Origin: Ailanthus altissimus
Taxonomy: Eukaryota > Streptophyta > Magnoliopsida > Sapindales > Simaroubaceae
DNA: 64,000 bases
Assembly: GCA_946807835.1 (NCBI GenBank)
Contig: OX327684.1
Location: 11,928,501-11,992,500, forward strand
Direction of reading: 5' to 3'
The translations under genes and the position numbers were made by a program. Within the stretch, counting starts at the first letter, position 1. Each line of letters opens with the position of its first letter. This document shows, piece by piece, positions 9,755-20,403 of the stretch. The notes under the pieces were generated by a model that was given only the letters and a program-made list of their open reading frames with translations, did not search any database and was not told where the DNA came from.

Positions 9755-11253
9755 AAGCCTTTTAAAGGGGAGGGAAATAATTTCTTGACTCTTTCTGAAT
9801 GTAAGAGGGAATTTTCAAAGGTTGATGAAGCCTTTGCTCCTGTGGTGTTTAAAGAAAACAATAATAGTTCTGAGCCACCTTTTATAATGAAGAAGCTAAT
9901 TCAAGAATTTCATGATGTAGTATTAGATAAGATACCACCAGGATTGCCTCCTATGAGAGACATTTAACATGGCATTGATCTTATTCCAGGAGCTGTTCTA
10001 CCAAACAAAGCAGCCTACAGCATGAGTCCTAAGGAGCATGCTGAACTTCAAAGTCAAGTAAATGAGCTTTTGTCCAAAGGCTTAATTGAAGAATGTAAGA
10101 GCCCTTGTGCTATTCCTGCTCTCCGTGTGCCCAAGAAGGATGGTTATTTTCGTACGTGTGTGGATAGTAGAGCTGTCAACAAAATTATCGTTGATTATCG
10201 CTTTCCCAATTCCTCGACTTGATGATCTTCTTGACCAACTGTATGGAGCTTGTAGTTTCTCCAAGATTGATCTACGGAGTGGATACCATCAAATAAAAAT
10301 GAAACCAAGTGACGAATGGAAGACAACATTCAAGACAAGAGATGGGCTTTATGAATGGAAGGTCATGTCTTTTGGACTTTCAAATGCTCCCAATACTTTC
10401 ATGCATTTGATGAATCATGGTCTGAAACCCTACATTGGAGGATTCGTTGTTGGCTACTTTGATGACATTCTTGTGTATAGCAAAGATGAGGAACAATACT
10501 TGGATCATCTCCATCAAGTTTTCAACACTTTGAGGAAATAGAAGATTTATGTCAACCTAAAGAAATGTGAGTTCTTCTTAGATTGCCTTATCTTTTTAGG
10601 CTATGTAGTCTCTAAAGATGGAATCAAAATGGATCCTAGTAAGGTGGAAGCTATTTTGAACTGGCCTATTCCTCAAACTCTCCATGATGTTCGAATATTT
10701 CATGGATTAGCTTCATTTTACCGACGTTTCATTAAAGGATTTAGTTCAATCATGGCACCAATCACTGAATGTTTAAAGGGTGAAGTGGACAAATAAAGCA
10801 CAAAGGAGTTTTGACGTCATCAAAGCAAAGGTAACCCAAGCCCCTATTCTTGCATTATCAAATTTTGACAAAGTGTTCGAGGTTAAGTGTGATGCATCAA
10901 ATGTGGGAATTGGCACTGTCCTTAGTCAAGAAGGTAAACCCATTGCTTTCTTTAGTGAAGAATTGAGTGATTCACACAAGAAGTATTCTACTTATGATAA
11001 AGAGTTCTATGCTATTTGTCGAGCTCTAGATCATTGGAGTCATTATCTTCTTCCAAAACTTTTTGTTCTTTATTCTGATCATGAAGAACTTAAGTTCATA
11101 AATAGCCAGCACAAACTTAATAGGCGTCATGCTCATTGGGTTGAATTCCTTCAATCCTTCAACTTCACCATTAAGCATAAATCTGAAGTTCAAAATATAG
11201 TGACTGATGCATTAAGTCGAAGATATTCCCTGCTGTCCTCTATACAAAGATGA
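9755..11253 (+). pseudogene. Family F reverse transcriptase and RNase H, broken
   Basis: Pieces in different frames: 9614-9967 runs into the RT N-terminus; 10022-10222 has [20 protein letters not shown]; 10086-10541 has [13 protein letters not shown], then [15 protein letters not shown] and the catalytic YFDD ([10 protein letters not shown], about 10456-10485). 10540-10780 continues through [11 protein letters not shown] and [10 protein letters not shown] with a stop and a shift. 10780-11253 has RNase H: CDASNVGIG, YDKEFYAICRALDHW, YSDHEELKFI, TDALSRRYS. Catalytic residues are mostly retained, but at least four frame breaks prevent expression. Confidence 0.88.
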
Positions 11254-11288
11254 TGCTTTTTTTGGAAAAATCATAGAAGACTGCAAGC

Positions 11289-12546
11289 ATGGCTTTTTTC
11301 AACAATTTTTGTTACATGATGGGTAACTTTTTAAAGGCAACCGCTTATGTTTTTCCCAATGTTCTCTTCGAGAGTCTATTATCAAATTATCTCATGATGG
11401 CAGACTTGGCGGACATTTTGGGAGAGACAAGACTTTGGCTCAATATACAAGAAATATTTTATTGGCCAAAGTTGAAGAAGGATATTTAGAGGTATGTGGA
11501 TTGGTGTAAAATCTATCATGTGGCTAAGAGTTATGGCCAAAATACTGGTTTGTACACTTCACTTCCTGTTCCTACAATGCCTTGGGAAGATGTAAGCATG
11601 GATTTTGTTCTGGGATTACCAAGAACTCAAAGAAATAAAGATTCTGTCATGGTGGTGGTGGATCATTTTTCAAAGATGGCACACTTCGTTCCTTGCAACA
11701 AGACTCTTGATGCTTCCGATGTAGTTGACTTATATTTTTAAGAAATTGTGAAACTACATGGAATTCCTAAGACTATCATCTCAGATCGTGATACTAAGTT
11801 CATGAGTCACTTTTGGCGCACTCTTTGGAGGAAGCTTGGAACTCAACTTAAGTTTAGTTCTTCCTATCATCCTTAAACTGATGGATAACCGAAAGTCACA
11901 AATCGCAGTTTGGAAAACCTTTTGAGGTGTTATGTTGGAAAGAACATCCGTCAGTGGGATCTTATTTTGGCTCAAGTTGAGTTTGCTTACAATCGGACAA
12001 AAGGCCAATCTACGGGTTATAGTCTGTTTGAAATTGTTTATGGTCAGAATCCCACAAGCCCATTCGATTTAGTCCCTTTTCCTATTACTTACCAATTTAG
12101 TGCAGATGCTGAAGAACGAGTGAAGAACATAAAAAAAATTGCATAAAGAAGTTAGGAAGAAAATATTGAAGCAAAACGAGAAGTACCAAAAGAGCGCCAA
12201 TAAGCATTGCAAGAAAATGGAATTTCAAAAAGGAGATTTAGTTTGGATTCATCTCAGAAATGAAAGGTTCCCTTATGGTGAGTTTGCCAAACTCAAACCA
12301 AGAGCTGATGGACCATTTAAGGTGATAAAACGAATTGGGGAAAATGAATATAAAATTGGGCTTCTAAAATTTTATGGCGTTTTCGATGTATTCAATGTTG
12401 CTGATCTATCTCTTTATAAGGGTGATAACGAAATTGACTCGAGGTCGAGTCTTTTTCAACCAGGGGAGTTTGACACAGGAGTGTCTAATCACATGGTGCT
12501 AAAAATAGAACCAAATGAATTTAAGATAGTTACATTCGTACACTAA
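11289..12546 (+). pseudogene. Family F integrase, broken
   Basis: 11289-11489 covers the HHCC region in decayed form. 11496-11741 has [35 protein letters not shown]. Near 11740 a TAA replaces a residue of DLYFREIV. 11760-11900 has the second catalytic Asp ([13 protein letters not shown]) and a stop in place of a Gln of the HPQTDGQ block. 11910-12146 and 12139-12546 carry the C-terminal region (FEIVYGQNPTSPFDLVPF, KGDLVWIHLRNERFP, PRADGPFKVIKRIGENEYKI). The last about 25 codons run into the LTR that starts at 12471. Confidence 0.85.
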
Positions 12547-13312
12547 AAGACTCAAGGTAAGATAATGAATTTCAAAGGTAAATTTAGAATTAATCTGGTA
12601 CTATTTCAGAAGGAATTGTTGTGCAAACTTCATACTACTAGAAAATTATATGTGTCTAGTTCTAAATCCTTTTTGCAGCACATGAATATAACGTTTCTAG
12701 AGTAAGTTGAATCTTAACAACTAAAGAAAGGTTAGACAGCTAGTAGGTGAACCAAATTTTGACAACTTGCAAGAATTGAAGACTTTTCTCTCCATCCAAG
12801 ACTTAAGAGCATATTAAGTTTGCATTTTGATACTTCATTTTTTGTATTAGTTGTATTTGTAGACTTTTGGTGTAAGGGTAGTTGTAAGTCTTAGTTGTTG
12901 TCTTTTGAAATTTGTCAACTCCCAACCACCAAATTTGAATGTTGTAATAAGTGCTTTGCAGTAGCCCTTCCAAGAACTCTCTATAAATACCAAGAAGGAT
13001 GAGAGGAAAGGGGCAAAGAGTGAATTTTAAATTACTTGTATGTGGGAGAGTTCTCTTATGAGAGTTTCTATATTTAACTCTATATCTCTTGGGTGGATTT
13101 CTTAGAGTGGTGAGTTTGAGAGTTTGTATCTCTTGTAGGGTTCTTTGGGTGGTGAATTATTTTGTATCCCATTGTAATTCTCTTGAGTGATGAGCTTGGT
13201 TTTGTACAAATTTTACTTTATCAGTGTTTGAATTTATTTTAATAAAAGTGAGTGTTTGTTTTGATTCTTCCAATCTTATTGTATTCTTTTCTAAACACTT
13301 GAGTCTGCATCA
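12471..13312 (+). repeat. Family F 3' LTR
   Basis: An 842-bp block from TGACACAGG (after the purine run CAGGGGAGT) to CTGCATCA. The right boundary is supported by the other F LTR fragment, which ends at the same CATCA (5443). A TATA box CTATAAATAC is at 12981-12990. The left boundary is inferred from the polypurine tract. C1 LTR sequence follows immediately, truncated at its own 5' side. Confidence 0.65.
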
Positions 13313-13521
13313 CGTTCTTTCAGACTTATCACTCACAACTTCTCATCTATCTTAAGTGTGGCGTCTACTAAATTCTTATACCTCTGGTTCTTATCTTTGA
13401 TAGATAACGGGTCAAGGTTTTTTTTTCTGTTTATCTAAAAATCTGAATTAGAACGATCCTTGGGCAAAGGAACCTCATTGAGCATCTGAGTCTCACTTTT
13501 CTTTGTGAGGTTCACATCGTT

Positions 13522-13533
13522 TGGTATCAAAGC
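13522..13533 (+). promoter_or_regulatory. Primer binding site of C1 (tRNA-iMet type)
   Basis: TGGTATCAAAGC lies 2 bases after the LTR end; it differs by one base from the usual plant initiator-Met PBS TGGTATCAGAGC. First-strand DNA synthesis would start here. The C3 equivalent at 40101-40112 is perfect. Confidence 0.85.
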
Positions 13534-13866
13534 TTAGGCTCTAATTAGGTTTGAACTATCATTTTCATTTTCATTGATTTTTCTTTATTTTAAATCAGCA
13601 ACTTTATTTTTTTCTCTAAAAAAATCTGTAGCCTATATCAATTTTCTTGTTTCTTCTTGTCTGTTATTTAATCTAATTCTTCAAGTTCTGTTATTACATA
13701 TAAATAAATAAAAAGAGAAACAAAAAAAAAAGTTCAGATTCCAAATTTACTTTTCTAAATTTAAAAAAAAAAACACGAGTGAAAGTTGAGTGAATCATTC
13801 TTTGAGTAAAACACGTGAGGGTGTGTGTGAGGTTTTTGTTTTTTCTAACTTTGTTTTGCAGCAAAC

Positions 13867-14016
13867 ATGTTAAACAATAAGGACAAAAATACTTCTGAAG
13901 TTGCATTGAAAAAGGTTGATTCAAAGTTTCTCATGAAAGCTTTAATGGGTGAGATGAGAAAATTGTTGAAAGTAGAGGTGGAGCAAGTTCATAAACGGAT
14001 AGATAAATTGGACTAG
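13867..14016 (+). CDS. C1 gag N-terminal peptide (49 aa)
   Basis: ATG at 13867 opens a 49-codon frame ending in TAG at 14014-14016. The segment LMGEMRKLLKVEVEQVHKRIDKLD matches the D gag N-terminus ([24 protein letters not shown]), an amphipathic coiled-coil stretch. The conserved leader block lies 42 bases upstream. In C2 the ATG is lost and in C3 the start is deleted, so expression as a peptide is doubtful; it may survive only because it overlaps RNA packaging sequence. Bases 14017-14187 continue gag homology in broken form. Confidence 0.5.
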   Translation: MLNNKDKNTSEVALKKVDSKFLMKALMGEMRKLLKVEVEQVHKRIDKLD

Positions 14017-14187
14017 TACACAAAGCATGCAGACTCCTAGAGTTCCTAAATTTCAAATTCAAGATAGGCATACTACCATGAATTATGATGGCATTGATGA
14101 AGATGCTTGGGATAAATTATTGAATAGGGCAAAGGAGCTAGACAAATAACTAAGTAGGAAGATCAAAACTCTAGTTCCACATCATCT

Positions 14188-14834
14188 TTGAAACTGGATT
14201 GGAATAAAAACGATGAGCAAGCTGATTCTAATTTCAAAGCAAAACCAGCGAAGGGCCAAAACGTGAGAGGCAGCCAAGGTCATATTGCATCTCAATGTCC
14301 AAAATCAAAGTCATTGATTCTAAGCAATAACCATGTTATTGAAACTGAAAGTAAGAAGTCAAATGACAAACCTATGCACCCGTTGGAAGATGCAAGTGAT
14401 GGAATAGAGTATCCAATATATGGTAAGCTGATGGTTACTAAGTGTACATTAAGTTTGCAAATCGAAGAAGATAAAAAGGAATTTGTTGACATATTTCTCG
14501 AAGAGATACCTAATGCTTTACCACTAAAAAGATGAATCGAGCATCAGATCAACTTTATACCTGGAGCATTAATTCCAAATATTACAGCCTATAGAAGTAA
14601 TCCCAATGAGACAAAGGAATTTCAAATATAGATTTGTGAGCTCATAGAGAAGAGGTACATGTGTAAGAGCATGAATCATCCTGTAATTTCAGTATTGCTT
14701 TTTCCTAAGAATGATAGATTGTGGAAGATGTGTGTTGATTGCTACGCTATCAAAAATTCCACTTCAAAGTTCAAGAGAGTTGTATTTGAGCCCGGTAAAG
14801 ATTTGAGGATAAATCCTTTTCAAGAGAGGGGGAA
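14188..14834 (+). pseudogene. C1 fused remnant: knuckle half, RT N-terminus, pol tail
   Basis: The frame 14188-14535 contains [12 protein letters not shown] (second half of a CCHC knuckle, first two Cys deleted), an acidic stretch, CTLSLQI, and then jumps to the RT N-terminal DIFLEEIPNALPL. After a stop at 14533-14535, RT homology continues (EHQINFIPGALIPN, AYRSNPNETKE, NHPVISVLLFPKND, MCVDCYAIK). It then jumps to VVFEPG and DLRINPFQERGND, which belong to the far end of pol. Relative to D, residues about 425-655 and 752-1445 are missing. The final TAG falls at the LTR start. Confidence 0.85.
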
Positions 14835-15483
14835 TGATGTGAACTAGGTTGCCAAAACAACACAAGGTCTATTGAAACTCCATGTGTGATGGAGAACAAC
14901 AACACATGTGATATCAAGTCTCAATATTGGTAGTTGTTAGAAGTTATAACATACTATTAATTGTTGTAATAAGTGTTAACATTCCAAGTGCCTAGTTTAT
15001 TGGTAGTAGTTGGTAGTTAGTAGTTGTAAGTTTTCATTAATTATTGTAATAAGTGCTAGAATCCCAAGTGCCTAAATTATTAGTAGTAGTTGGTAGTTAG
15101 TAGTTTTAAGTTGTCATTAGTACTGTAATAAATGCTAGACATCCCAAGAGGTCTCTATAAATATATGATAGATAAGGGAGAATGAAATCAGAGTTGATGA
15201 TATTAATGTTTAGAGTTTTCTCTTAAGTTCTTCAAAGAACTATTATTAGAACCTATCAAGATTTTTTCTTGTGGCATTCTTTCAGACATATCACTCACAA
15301 CTTCTTATCTATCTTGAGTGTGGCGTCTACTATATTCTTATACCTCTGGTTCTTATCTTTGATAGAAAATGGGTCAAGGTTCTTTTTTTTTTGTTTATAA
15401 AAAAAATCTGAACTAGAACGATCCTTGGGCAAAGGAACCTTATTGAGCGTCGGGTCTCACTTTTCTTTGTGAGGTTCACATCA
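14835..15483 (+). repeat. C1 3' LTR
   Basis: A 649-bp LTR with inverted ends TGATGTGAAC and GTTCACATCA. Upstream of the TATA box (CTATAAATAT, 15155-15164) is a tandem repeat of about 80 bp in roughly 2.7 copies (14927-15146; units carry TAGTTGGTAGTTAGTAG and GTAATAAGTGCTAG). Downstream lie the twin hairpins (15248-15327). Unlike A, B, D and E, it carries no pol tail. Confidence 0.92.
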
Positions 15484-15965
15484 ACCTAAGCTCTGATACC
15501 AAATGATGTAAACCTCACAAATAAAAAGTGAGACCTGACGCTCAATAAGGTTCCTTTGCCAAGGACTGTTTTAATTCAGATTTTTATATAAACAAAAATA
15601 AGAACCTTGATCTGATATCTATCAAATATAAGAACCAGAGGTATAAGGATATAGTAGACGCCACACTCAAGATAGATGAGAAGTTATGAGTGATAAGTCT
15701 GAAAGAACGTCACAAGATAAAATCTTAATAAGTTCTAATAATAGTCCTTTGAAGAACTTTAGAGAAAACTCACAACATTAATATTATCAATTCTATTTTT
15801 GTTCTCCCTCATCTCTCATATATTTATAAAGACCTCTTTGGATGTTTAGCATTTATTACAGCAACTAATGACAACTTATAACTACTAACTAGCAACTATT
15901 ACCAATAATTTAGGCACCTGAGATTTCAGCACTAATTACAACAATTAATGAAAACTTAAAACCTT
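15484..15965 (-). repeat. Inverted family C LTR with primer site
   Basis: The minus-strand primer site GCTCTGATACCA (15490-15501), the AA spacer and the LTR end TGATGTAAACC (15504) are followed by about 460 bp of C LTR in reverse. The sequence then switches near 15966 to plus-oriented C leader (AGCTTAGGCTTTAATCAAG). It faces the C1 3' LTR across about 20 bp, forming a large inverted repeat. The simplest reading is that the 5' LTR of C2 was flipped; a head-to-head second copy reduced by deletion is possible. Confidence 0.8.
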
Positions 15966-16807
15966 AACCAGCTTAGGCTTTAATCAAGTTTGAACTATCC
16001 ATTGAATTTTCATTGATTGTTCTTTCTTGTAATCAACAACTTCATTTTAGTCTCTAAAAATCTGTAGCCTATATCAATTTTCTTATTTCTTCTTCTCTAT
16101 TATTTTATCTAATTCTTTAAGTTTTGTTATTACATATAAATAAATGAAAAAAAAGAGAGAGACAAAAAATAAAAAAATTAGATTCCATTGATTCCAGATT
16201 TGCTTTTCTAAATTTTTTTTTAAAAAAAAAACTAGAGTGAAAGTTGAGTGAATCATTCTTCGAGTGAAACAAATGAGGGAGTGTACGAGGTTCTTTTTAT
16301 TTTTCTAACTTTGTTTTGCAACAAACATTTAAACAATAAGGATAAAAATACTTCCAAAGTTGCATCGAAATAGGTTGATTCAAAGTTTCTCATGGAAGCT
16401 TTAATGGGTGAGATGAGAAAAATGTTGAAAGTGGAGATGGAGCAAGTTCGTAAATGGATAGATAAATTTGAATCTATACACAAAGGGCGCTGACACCTAC
16501 AGTTTCTAAATTGTGAATTCATGATAGGTGTGCTATCATGAATGATGATGGCATTGATGACAATACTTGGGATAGATTGTTGAATATGGCAAAGAATGTA
16601 GACAAACAAATAAGTAGGAAGAGTTCCACAAAATATAGCCAAAAACTCTAGTTCCACATCATCTTTGAAACTGTATTGGAGTAAAAACGATGAGCAAGCT
16701 GATTCTATATTCAAAGTAAAACCAACTAAGGGCCAAAACATAGGAGGCAGCCAAGGTTATATTGCATCTCAATGTCCAAATTAAAGTGCATTGATTCTAA
16801 GCAATAA

Positions 16808-17515
16808 TGATGTGCCTTGATTTATAATAAATTTAAATGGTAAAGTTGATGGAGGATAGAACTAAATAGATACCTTGATAAGTCATATGGACGCCACAAG
16901 GATCAATTTAGGGTTTTGATGCCACACTCTTGGTGATCAAAGAGTGATAAGTCAGCAACTATCTTCAAGAGTTGAAAAACTTGAGAAGACAATTTTGAGA
17001 GAGAAAAGTTCTATTTTCGTGCATCCAATTCCAAAATAAGACAACTGCCTCTATAAGACTTTAACATGCCTTATATAGGCTTACAAAATGAGGGGAAACC
17101 CTAATGTTACCTAATAAACTTTAAAAAGCCCAAAATAAGCCCAATATGACTTAATAATTTTAAAACAAAACTAAACAAGTTCAAAATGGCCCAAATACAT
17201 AAAAATAGTAACATAAGAAGTAAATAAAGCCCAATAGTATGGAAAGAAAGCCCTTAACTGCTTCTTTAAGTCCAACGTCACCAAACGTCTCTAAATCACG
17301 TCCCGATCTCTAATTGAAGACAAATAAACACATTTAGCTCGTTTCCATTCAGATCGCAAGCTTCTAGTCTCATAGAAGCTTCAATAGCTATAATTTGATT
17401 ACTTATGGCCCTTTGAAGCTGTTTAGCCTTAACCCTTGTTATTGGACCATCTGAAATCTTCTTTACGCTCAGCTCGCCTTCTTGAGTTGATTTAAAACCT
17501 TCATGATGCACATCA
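16808..17515 (-). repeat. A1 3' LTR
   Basis: 708 bp, TGATGTGCC to GCACATCA. Very similar to the A5 LTR, including the tail variant ITRVKAK with IIAIEASMRLEA. The pol frame runs from 17863 down to 17296, ending inside this LTR. Confidence 0.95.
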
Positions 17516-18717
17516 TCACCCCCGGGCAAAGAATGATTTGCCCTCAAATCAGAATCTTCTAAATCTTCCAAATAAGGAGATAAGTCCTTCACATTAAAAG
17601 TGGCTGAAACATTGTAATCACCAAGAAAGTCAACTTTGTAAGCATTACTATTTACATTCTCTATAATACGAAAAGGTCTATCAACTCTTGGCATCAGCTT
17701 GGACTTCCGCTTGCTAGGAAATCTTCCCTTGTTAAGACAAATCCAAACAAGATCACCAGGTTCAAAGCTAATCATTTTTCGTCCTTTATTAGCATGCTTA
17801 ACATACTTAACTGTTTTCTCCTCAATATGAATTCGAACCTGCTCATGAAGCTTCTTCATCAATTATGCCTTCTTAACACCATCCATAGATGTCTTCTCAT
17901 CAATTGGAATAGGAACAAGGTCAATAGGAACAAATGGATTAAATCCATACACAATCTCAAATGGTGAAAATTTTGTAGCCCCATGCACACTACGGTTGTA
18001 TGCAAACTCCACAATAGGCAAACAAGTATCCCAACTCTTTAAGTTCTTGTTTATAACAGCCCGTAATAAAGAAGATAGAGTACGGTTCACTACCTCAGTT
18101 TGCCCATCAGTTTGTGGATGACAAGCAGTACTGAAGAGCAACTTTGTTCCAAGCTTCTTCCAAAGAGTCTTCCAAAAATAGCTTAAGAATTTTGTATCAC
18201 GATCAGAGACAATGCTTTTAGGGATTCCATGCAAACGTACAATTTTCCTAAAAAACAAATCAACAATATGAGTAGCATCATCAGTTTTGTTACAAGGAAT
18301 AAAGTGTGACATTTTGGAGAACCGATCAACCACAACCATCATTGAATCCTTCCCACGCTGTGTTCTAGGTAATCCAAGCACAAAATCCATACTAATATCC
18401 ATCCATGGTTGCTCTGGGATAGGTAAAGGCATATATAGTCCATATGCATTCTCTTTAGCCTTAGCTTTCTTGCAATTTACACATCTTACAACAACTTTAT
18501 GAACATCCTGCAACATATTAGGCCAAAAAAAGTGCTCATTCAATAGCTCATAAGTTTTCTTCTCCCCAAAATGACCAGTAAGACCACCCCCATGAGCCTC
18601 ACGCACAAGCAATTCACATAAGGATCCTGAAGGTATACACATTCTGCCCAACTTGAACAAGTAACCATCATGCACAAAGAACACATCACAAGCTCCTTTA
18701 GCACATTTAGACATCAT
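17296..18717 (-). pseudogene. A1 integrase and pol tail, one stop
   Basis: 17863-18717 (284 aa) carries the integrase finger ([25 protein letters not shown]), the catalytic core ([35 protein letters not shown]) and [13 protein letters not shown]. After TAA at 17863-17865 the same frame resumes (17296-17862) with FEPGDLVWICLNKGRFP, FNVKDLSPYLED and the LTR-encoded GPITRVKAKQLQ. The stop equals that in A5 at 3164-3166. The integrase core itself is uninterrupted, but the fusion protein would lose its C-terminal DNA-binding region. Confidence 0.92.
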
Positions 18718-18726
18718 ATTAGTAAA

Positions 18727-20403
18727 CTACGAATCACTGGTATATTGTTCTTTCACCTGTTCAAAACCCAAAAGCCTTGCATTTAACATAGAAATCAATG
18801 CATACCTCCTAGAAAGAGCATCAGCAATGACATTAGTTTGCCCCTTCTTGTATTTTATGACATATGGAAATGGCTCCATGAACTCTACCCATTTGGCATG
18901 TCTTCTATTCAGCTTGTTCTGCCCTTTAAGATACTTTAATGATTCATGGTCAGTATGAATAACGAACTCTTTAGGTAATAAATAATGCTGCCATACCTCG
19001 AGAGCCCGAATCAATGCATAAAACTCCTTGTCATAAATAGAGTAGTTTAACCGTGCCCCATTCAGCTTCTCACTAAAGAAAGAAATTGGCCTCTTTTCTT
19101 GCATCAACACAGCCCCAATACCGACCCCTGAAGCATCACACTCTATTTCAAATGTTTTAGCAAAATCAGGAAGTGCTAAAACTGGAGCAGAACATAATTG
19201 TTCTTTTATCAGTTCAAATGACTTCTGTGCATTCTCATTCCATCTAAACTCATTTCCCTTTTTCAAACACTCTGTCATAGGCGCAACAATAGAACTAAAG
19301 TCTTTAATAAATCGCCTATAGAAAGAGGCTAAACCATGAAAACTTCTCACATCCGCAACACCAGTAGGTTTAGGCCAATCACGAATTGCCTTAACCTTCT
19401 CCTCATCAACCTTAATTCCGCTACCAGAAACTACATACCCCAAAAAGATAACACTATCTTGGCAGAAATAGCACTTCTTGATGTTTCCATACAACTTAGC
19501 ATCACGCAAGGTCTCAAATACAGCCATAAGATGCTTCACATGATCATCTAAAGTTTTACTATAGATCAAGATATCATCAAAATAGACCACAACAAACAGC
19601 CCGATAAACTTCCTCAAAACATGGTTCATAAGTCTCATAAATGTACTAGGTGCATTAGAAAGCCCAAATGGCATCACCATCCACTCATACAATCCATGCT
19701 TAGTTTTAAAGGCTGTTTTCCATTCATCACCTTCTTTCATCCTAGTTTGGTGATATCCACTCATTAAATCAACTTTAGAAAAATAAACAGCACCATGCAA
19801 TTCATCAAGCATATCATCAAGTCTAGGGATAGGGAATCGATACTTAACCGTTATCTTGTTGATAGCCCGACTGTCCACACACATTCTCATGGTACCATCC
19901 TTCTTTGGAACAAGCAAAGTAGGCACTGAACAAGGACTAAGTGACTCACGCACATAGCCCCTCTCTAAGAGCTCACCAACTTGCCTTTTGATCTCTTTTA
20001 CTTCCTCCGGATTACATCTATATGCTGGTCTATTTGGAAGTGAAGCTTCATGCACCAAATCAATTTGATGCTCTATCCCTCGAATAGGTGGTAATCCCAA
20101 TTGTATCTCCTCCGGAAATACATCTTTGAACTCTTCAAGCAACTCCACAACCTGTCTTGGCAAATCCAAACACTCCACTTGCAATAAAGGCTTTGCCCAA
20201 GTCATGAAAACAACCCCCACAGAAGCTGGTGCTTGCTCAACATCTCCATTTTTCGCTAACATTAACCCTTTACCAGATTCTATCATCTTCCTTTGATTCT
20301 GCAACTGATTTTTTCTAACTTGTTGATAACTCAACAGCATCAAATTCACTCTCTTCCCATTCAACACAAATGAATAAGTGTTCCTTCGCCCATTATAAAT
20401 CAC
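18727..20403 (-). pseudogene. A1 RT and RNase H segment (558 codons open)
   Basis: The longest open block in family A here. Domains: the end of protease linker (1-80), RT from about 100 with [33 protein letters not shown] and catalytic YFDD at residues 274-277; then RNase H with D423, E460, D485 and D528 (CDAS, DKEFYA, HTDHES, ADALSRR). A TAG at 18727-18729 (S-stop-F where A2 has SYF) cuts it from integrase. Upstream, the Gln of WQFDND is TAA at 20416-20418. It keeps Arg in KYRFPIP, which is a TGA stop in A2, A3 and A4. Confidence 0.92.

Larger units (their letters stand above)
8319..13312 (+). mobile_element. F: decayed plus-strand Ty3/gypsy element
   Basis: All domains occur in order on the plus strand: gag (8319-8960), zinc knuckle and protease (9011-9750), RT and RNase H (about 9890-11253), integrase (about 11289-12470) and a 3' LTR (12471-13312). 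No 5' LTR or primer site adjoins it on the left, where family E sequence ends at about 8318. Many stops and frameshifts show it is old. Its protein wording ([31 protein letters not shown]) differs from A-E. Its LTR lacks the twin hairpins found in the other families. Confidence 0.85.
13313..15483 (+). mobile_element. C1: non-autonomous family C element
   Basis: Plus strand. Truncated 5' LTR (13313-13519), primer site (13522-13533), leader with homopolymer A/T runs, a 49-codon gag start, then fused scraps of knuckle, RT N-terminus and pol tail, a purine tract (GAGAGGGGGAA, 14824-14834) and a full 3' LTR (14835-15483). The protease, RT catalytic core, RNase H and integrase are absent. C2 and C3 have the same internal joints, so this is a propagated deletion derivative that must use enzymes from another element. 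The internal region is about 1.3 kb; an intact copy would be about 2.6 kb. Confidence 0.88.

Noticed and set aside
15484..15965. A second, independent C element inserted head-to-head
   Set aside because: No internal region or target duplication belongs to it; a flipped C2 LTR explains the sequence with fewer events, though it is not excluded.
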